This document shows positions 60,001 to 64,000 of a DNA stretch of 64,000 nucleotides, piece by piece (position 1 is the stretch's first letter; every line of letters begins with the position of its first letter). The notes under the pieces were generated by a model that worked only from the letters and a program-made list of their open reading frames with translations, was not told where the DNA came from and made no database searches. The stretch is from Vandiemenella viatica (lineage: Eukaryota > Arthropoda > Insecta > Orthoptera > Morabidae), in contig JARYHS010008074.1 of assembly GCA_031002005.1 (NCBI GenBank), positions 178,708,494 through 178,772,493 of the forward strand. The letters run 5' to 3'. The translations under genes and the position numbers were made by a program.

Positions 60001-60765
60001 GAGTCAATTTTTTAGTCACCATACTGCAGCCTTTTTACTAGGCAGAAATTGCCTGCAAAAAGGCCAGAGTATGCTGGCCAAAAATCAGCTTTCTACACAT
60101 CATCCAGAAAGCAAAAAATCTGTTGACTCTGGCCACAGATGCCTATGATTACCTCAAACTTCTGCTTTAAACTCTTTAGTTAATTCATTAAATACACTTG
60201 TAACTAAGCAAAAGAGCCATAGAAACATCATATTGTCAGAAGAATTAGGAATAGTAGTAATGAATTTCTGATAAATACCTTCTTACTGCTTTAAACAGTA
60301 ACTTGTAATTCATTTTTGTATTATTTTTTTATTCGTTCTTTGCCTGATGAATTAGGTATTTATTGTTTCATCTTATCTTAATCAGATTGTTAAAAGAATA
60401 TTCTGGAATGAAAGCTTGTAATCAAAAGTCATATATATAAATTTCCTTCTTGTCACATTGTTATGTGTTACTTATATACATCTTTCCGCACTATCCACTG
60501 GCAGCTTATATCAAAATAATTAGACAATAACTTTTGGTATAAAGTACCAGGGACTTGTATATTAATCATTTTCATTAAGGAAAGCATTATAATTGATTGA
60601 AATAAGCTATCCTTCAGCTTTGGTTATATATTTTCTGTTAATGTGATGAAATTGTATTGATTTTTTAAAGTCTTTAATCTTTTACCCTTTGATAGCAAAG
60701 TTAACCTTTAAATGCTCCAGTATATGAAATATTTGCCCTTAAATTTGGAATATTCTTTTAATCTT
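57091..60765. other. Intron 5 sequence without recognised genes
   Basis: AT-rich intronic DNA. Open frames at 58487-58729, 58795-59031, 59587-59874 and 59927-60148 carry no recognisable motif and appear to be chance. No repeat boundary found. Confidence 0.4.
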
Positions 60766-60771
60766 TTGCAG

Positions 60772-60977
60772 TTGCTGTACCTGGAGTGGGCTCAACTATC
60801 TTGTTGGTATAAGAAGCAACCATTTTGGCTCATAAAAAAATATTTTGGAGATAAGATTGGTTTATATTTTGTTTGGCTTGGTTTCTATACAAAGATGCTT
60901 ATCCCAGCTGCTATTGTGGGATTCTTCTGTTTCCTTTATGGTGTTGCAACACTTAATTCATGGGATAATATACCAAG
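60772..60977 (+). CDS. Anoctamin exon 6 in window: first membrane helix
   Basis: A 206-bp exon, phase 0 in and phase 2 out, between TCTTTTGCAG and GTAATG (60978). Encodes residues 216-283 plus two bases. It begins LLYLEWAQLSCWYKKQPFWL and continues IKKYFGDKIGLYFVWLGFYT, matching the family block W-A-x-x-x-x-WYKxQPLxLIxxYFGEKIGxYFxWLGFYT. The hydrophobic stretch from IGLYF to VATL (about residues 244-275) is the first transmembrane helix. It ends NSWDNIP(S), the start of the extracellular loop. Confidence 0.96.
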
Positions 60978-61565
60978 GTAATGTGGGAGAATTGTGGGTT
61001 ATGGGAAATAAAATTAAAATAACAGAATTTTAATAATTTAAATACGAAATGAATATTAGCTAAATCTGTACTTACATTTGTTTCATTAATTTTTTTGTGC
61101 ATCTAGAAAAGTCTTTAAATCGATTTTCAGAGTTTCTTTGTATTGATTTTATCTAGTTCTAATAAGTAGTAATGATTACAGCAATAAAGCATAAGAATGT
61201 AATGAAGTATTGACTGGCATGGATGAAGTTTTCTAAATCTGCAGTCAGTAAATTATGATCAATGCTTTACAGTATTGTATAAACACTCTTCATGAATTTA
61301 TATAATTCAAATGCTTTATGCAGAAAATAATCTTTTTGAACTTTGCCACTCACATTATTAAAAAAAATATATAAAGCATATACTGTAAGTGCCATGCGTA
61401 TTTCTCATAGAATACAACGATTTATTGGTACAACTAATTCCCACAGGGAGATCATATTGAGTGCAAAATGTTAAAGATTTAAAGGTAGAATGCTGAAAGA
61501 TTAAAATTTATTTGGTTTTGTACCACAAAAAACAATAAATACATCAAAAATGTAAGTGATGTTCA
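60978..61565. other. Intron 6, 5' part
   Basis: AT-rich sequence, no recognised features before the hAT element. Confidence 0.4.
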
Positions 61566-61573
61566 GTGATTTT

Positions 61574-61940
61574 CAGGCCCGCCGCTAGCTGTTTGAGCGC
61601 CCGCGTGCAATACCAATTATGCCACCCCCTGTCTAACTAGCCAGTGGTGGATTTAGGAAATTTCCGAACCGGGTCAGAAAACTGTGAGATTGCCACCCCT
61701 TCAAACATTATTTGCCGCCCCCATTGTTGCCATTCCGAGTGTCGCAGGCCGCCCGAAGCAGCTGTTGAGCCAAAAAAAAAAAGGTCGCCCCTTACATAAT
61801 ACGCTGCAAATTTCGTCGCGGCGACAATGGAGTGGCAACTATCGCGGGGTGGCGACAATCGATCACTCGTTTTGCCGCCCCCCCTTGATGTGCCGCCCGC
61901 GTGCGGCGCACGCATTGCACGCCCGCTTACGGCAGGCCTG
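61574..61940. mobile_element. hAT-type non-autonomous element (367 bp), GC-rich
   Basis: The 8-bp duplication GTGATTTT (61566-61573 and 61941-61948) brackets CAGGCCCGCC...GGCAGGCCTG. The interior contains palindrome-like GC-rich blocks (GCCGCCCGCGTGCGGCGCAC near 61890). No transposase. Open frames here on both strands reflect composition. Confidence 0.9.
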
Positions 61941-61948
61941 GTGATTTT

Positions 61949-62887
61949 ACAGGAATCATATGTACAAAAATTGTATTGGAATTAGTATCATTGGGCTTAA
62001 GGAATCTGAAATAAGAAAAATAGATTGATGCCATGTAACATCATTTTTTTTGGCTAAATTAGTTTTAGAAACAAGTTCCATCCACTAATGCCTGTAAAAT
62101 TTTTCATTATTCCTGCAGTACTTTCACAGTTACCATCTCTCATTATGTGGAAGGGTGATTGAACTTCATTAGGAAAACTGGTAACAGAAACTGTAAAAGC
62201 AATACCAAGCTATAAGGTTATACAAGCAGTTTGGAAAGGAAGGAAAATACAATACAATTAAAGAAGGGGTTTGCAATGCCAATTCATAAAAAAAAGAGAA
62301 ATGATACCTGAGTATTATTATTACTATTATTATTTATTCTTGACTTTTATTTTGTTAACTGGCATAATTTGTTTCCTTAAATATCTATATGTTTTGTTGG
62401 GAAAAAAAGGGGTTTATTAGCAAATTCACAACTGCAAGATCAAATAGGGGAAGGAGGGGCATCATTTAAGAGTGGGAACAGGTGGAGTTTTAGTGTAAAG
62501 AAAAGATTGATACCCCAGTACATATCTTTGAAGTTAAGATGGAGTGACAGTTTATGAGGTTTGGTCAAATTATGGGAACTGGCAACGCCTATAAGTTTTT
62601 TAATGCAGTATGAATTTGAAAATAGATAGAGAAAGTAAACACAACCCTTACTTTTGTTTAAGCAACGAAAAGTGTGAACCATAGAACACAGCTTTCTGTG
62701 CTCCATATTCAACTCATTGATACAGTCAAAGTGTTTCAGCAGTTTAACAATTCTGCTGTGAATGTATGAACTTTTATAGATGACAAGTGGAGGTTTTATA
62801 TAATGTCACTACCACTGCCCTGCCATCAGTTTTGGCAGATCAAAAGCTTATTTTTCCATCCTTGCTCCAGGCTTGTGACATGTTGAA
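61949..62887. other. Intron 6, middle part
   Basis: AT-rich sequence without recognised features. Confidence 0.4.
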
Positions 62888-62902
62888 TCAACTGAAATCT
62901 TG

Positions 62903-63384
62903 GATAAAGGAAACAAAGAAACTGCCGCGAGGCACTGAAATTAAGATAGGATAGGGAAAATAAACAGTTACCCGTCACTTACCACAGATGAAGGCAGGAG
63001 GGCGAGACACGTAAAAACACAAAAATGAATTGCACAATAAGTAAATATATATATAAATTCTTCTATCTCCCTTTATTTTCAATTACAACTTTTTAAATTA
63101 AGCTACACAAGATTATATTGATTTGTTTCACTTTTATCGCTGGTCAAGCCTATCCCCCCCCCCTTCCCGGCAATTCTACCACGTGTTTTCCGCCTGTGCG
63201 TCATTCATGTGGCGGGTTGGGATGTGACCACATCTTTCCCCTGCCATATGTCTCGCTCCACATGACTAAGACTAAAGTCGAAATATTGTGCAATTCGTTT
63301 TTGTGTTTTTACATGTCTCGCCCTCCTGCCTTCATCTGTGGTAAGTGACAGGTAACTGTTTATTTTCCCTATCCTATCTTATTT
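62903..63384. mobile_element. 482-bp element with long inverted repeats and 15-bp target duplication
   Basis: TCAACTGAAATCTTG occurs at 62888-62902 and 63385-63399, bracketing the insert. Inside, about 95 bp from 62947 (ATAGGATAGGGAAAATAAAC...TGAATTGCACAATA) is inverted at 63286-63381. The arms share the CACTTACCACAGATGAAGGC layout with PLE-type ends (compare CACTCACCAAAGTTGAAGGC near 38718). No coding sequence. Read as a solo inverted terminal structure of a Penelope-like element. Confidence 0.75.
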
Positions 63385-63509
63385 TCAACTGAAATCTTGA
63401 GTACTTTTAATGAACACATGAGTCATGTTTTGTGAAAATTCAGTGATAACAAATGATAAACTGGAGCATGATGGTAATATTAGGTACACAATTCAATGTA
63501 GTGATTGGA

Positions 63510-63725
63510 AAGACTGTGGTCAGAAGATTTTCTTTTGTAGGTAAGGGGTTCAGCGATTCGAGTATGTTACTAAGAGAATTAATGAATTATTTACCAAACA
63601 AGGTGAAACAATTTAAAGTTAAAATTTGTACAGGCAAAAGTAGGTGGGTAGGAAAGGGGGAAAAATGGATGTGAAGAGAAATTGCCACTGGAGTGTGCAC
63701 TCCATCTAAATTAAATTAAATTAAA
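63510..63725 (+). mobile_element. CR1-like LINE 3' tail
   Basis: C-terminal codons (RRFSFVGKGFSDSSMLLREL, then LPNKVKQFKVKICTGK) followed by the family 3' UTR (AAATTGCCACTGGAGTG) and AAATTAAATT repeats. Diverged; 5'-truncated at about 63510. It lies about 110 bp before exon 7. Confidence 0.88.
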
Positions 63726-63833
63726 AGTACTACTGTGAAATTAGCATTGTTTGATATGGAGCATGTTTATTTAAATGGTTTATAAAATTTGTGTAAATCA
63801 AGAAACATAAAGCATCTGTATTTATCTTTTCAG

Positions 63834-64000
63834 CCAAGAGATCTGTGACAGTATGGGGCCTGGAAACATCACTTTGTGTCCATTGTGTGACAGGGCATGT
63901 CGATATTCAAAGCTCTCTAATTCATGCAATTTTGCTAGACTTACTTACCTCTTTGATAATCCAGCAACTGTCTTCTTTGCTATATTCATGTCTTTCTGGG
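63834..64000 (+). CDS. Anoctamin exon 7 in window (partial): Cys-rich loop and start of helix 2
   Basis: Acceptor ATCTTTTCAG. The first base completes a serine with the AG of exon 6, then QEICDSMGPGNITLCPLCDR, ACRYSKLSNSCNFARLTYLF and DNPATVFFAIFMSFW to the window edge (to about residue 339). The cysteines of C-P-L-C-D-x-x-C and the following N-S-C are the conserved disulphide cysteines of the extracellular loop between helices 1 and 2 in TMEM16 proteins. NIT is a possible N-glycosylation site. The final hydrophobic run begins helix 2. The exon probably continues beyond 64000. Confidence 0.96.

Noticed and set aside
61637..61944. Open frames of 86-92 codons on both strands
   Set aside because: They fall in the GC-rich hAT element and reflect low stop-codon density.
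1..64000. tRNA, rRNA, CRISPR arrays, bacterial promoters or operons
   Set aside because: None seen; the sequence is eukaryotic intron and transposon DNA. A covariance-model tRNA scan was not possible here.

Overview
This window is eukaryotic, almost certainly from an insect with a large, repeat-rich genome. It is AT-rich and has very long introns. Interspersed repeats include CR1-like, jockey-like and RTE-like LINEs, Penelope-like elements (PLEs), Tc1 and mariner relics, piggyBac, hAT, Helitron and solo LTRs. The repeat mix suggests a hemimetabolous, polyneopteran-type insect (orthopteran, stick insect or cockroach grade), but this is inference from repeat style only.

One host gene is recognised. 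It is the 5' half of an anoctamin (TMEM16) gene on the + strand, most like ANO4/5/6. Seven exons at 959-1159, 8941-9039, 37636-37772, 50587-50686, 55354-55461, 60772-60977 and 63834-64000 (running off the window) join in frame with matching phases and GT/AG sites. They encode about 339 residues: the cytoplasmic dimerisation domain, the first membrane helix, the Cys-rich extracellular loop and the start of the second helix. The start codon and first exon boundary are uncertain. The introns are about 7.8, 28.6, 12.8, 4.7, 5.3 and 2.9 kb.

Almost everything else is transposon debris lying in those introns. From 0 to 9 kb there is a 217-bp tandem duplication, two head-to-head CR1-like LINE fragments, a Helitron helicase scrap and a 176-bp insertion with a 14-bp target duplication and a hammerhead-like motif. 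From 9 to 37 kb there is a Tc1 copy split by an LTR-like insertion, three hAT non-autonomous elements with 8-bp target duplications, and a LINE broken by hAT and piggyBac insertions. The same intron holds a mariner relic, an RTE-like LINE split by a 1.6-kb solo LTR, a decayed jockey-like LINE and head-to-head PLE endonuclease fragments. From 38 to 50 kb there is a 4.2-kb PLE with long inverted ends and a CR1-like LINE with an esterase-like ORF1, a pentapeptide minisatellite, an LTR-like insertion and a 74-bp insertion. From 51 to 64 kb there are two closely similar LINE copies, one carrying a 1684-bp solo LTR, then a GC-rich hAT element, a 482-bp inverted-repeat element with a 15-bp target duplication and a last LINE tail.

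No host operon, CRISPR array, rRNA or tRNA gene was seen. The interest of the window lies in its nested insertion history, which can be read directly from target duplications, and in the short PLE-like elements.
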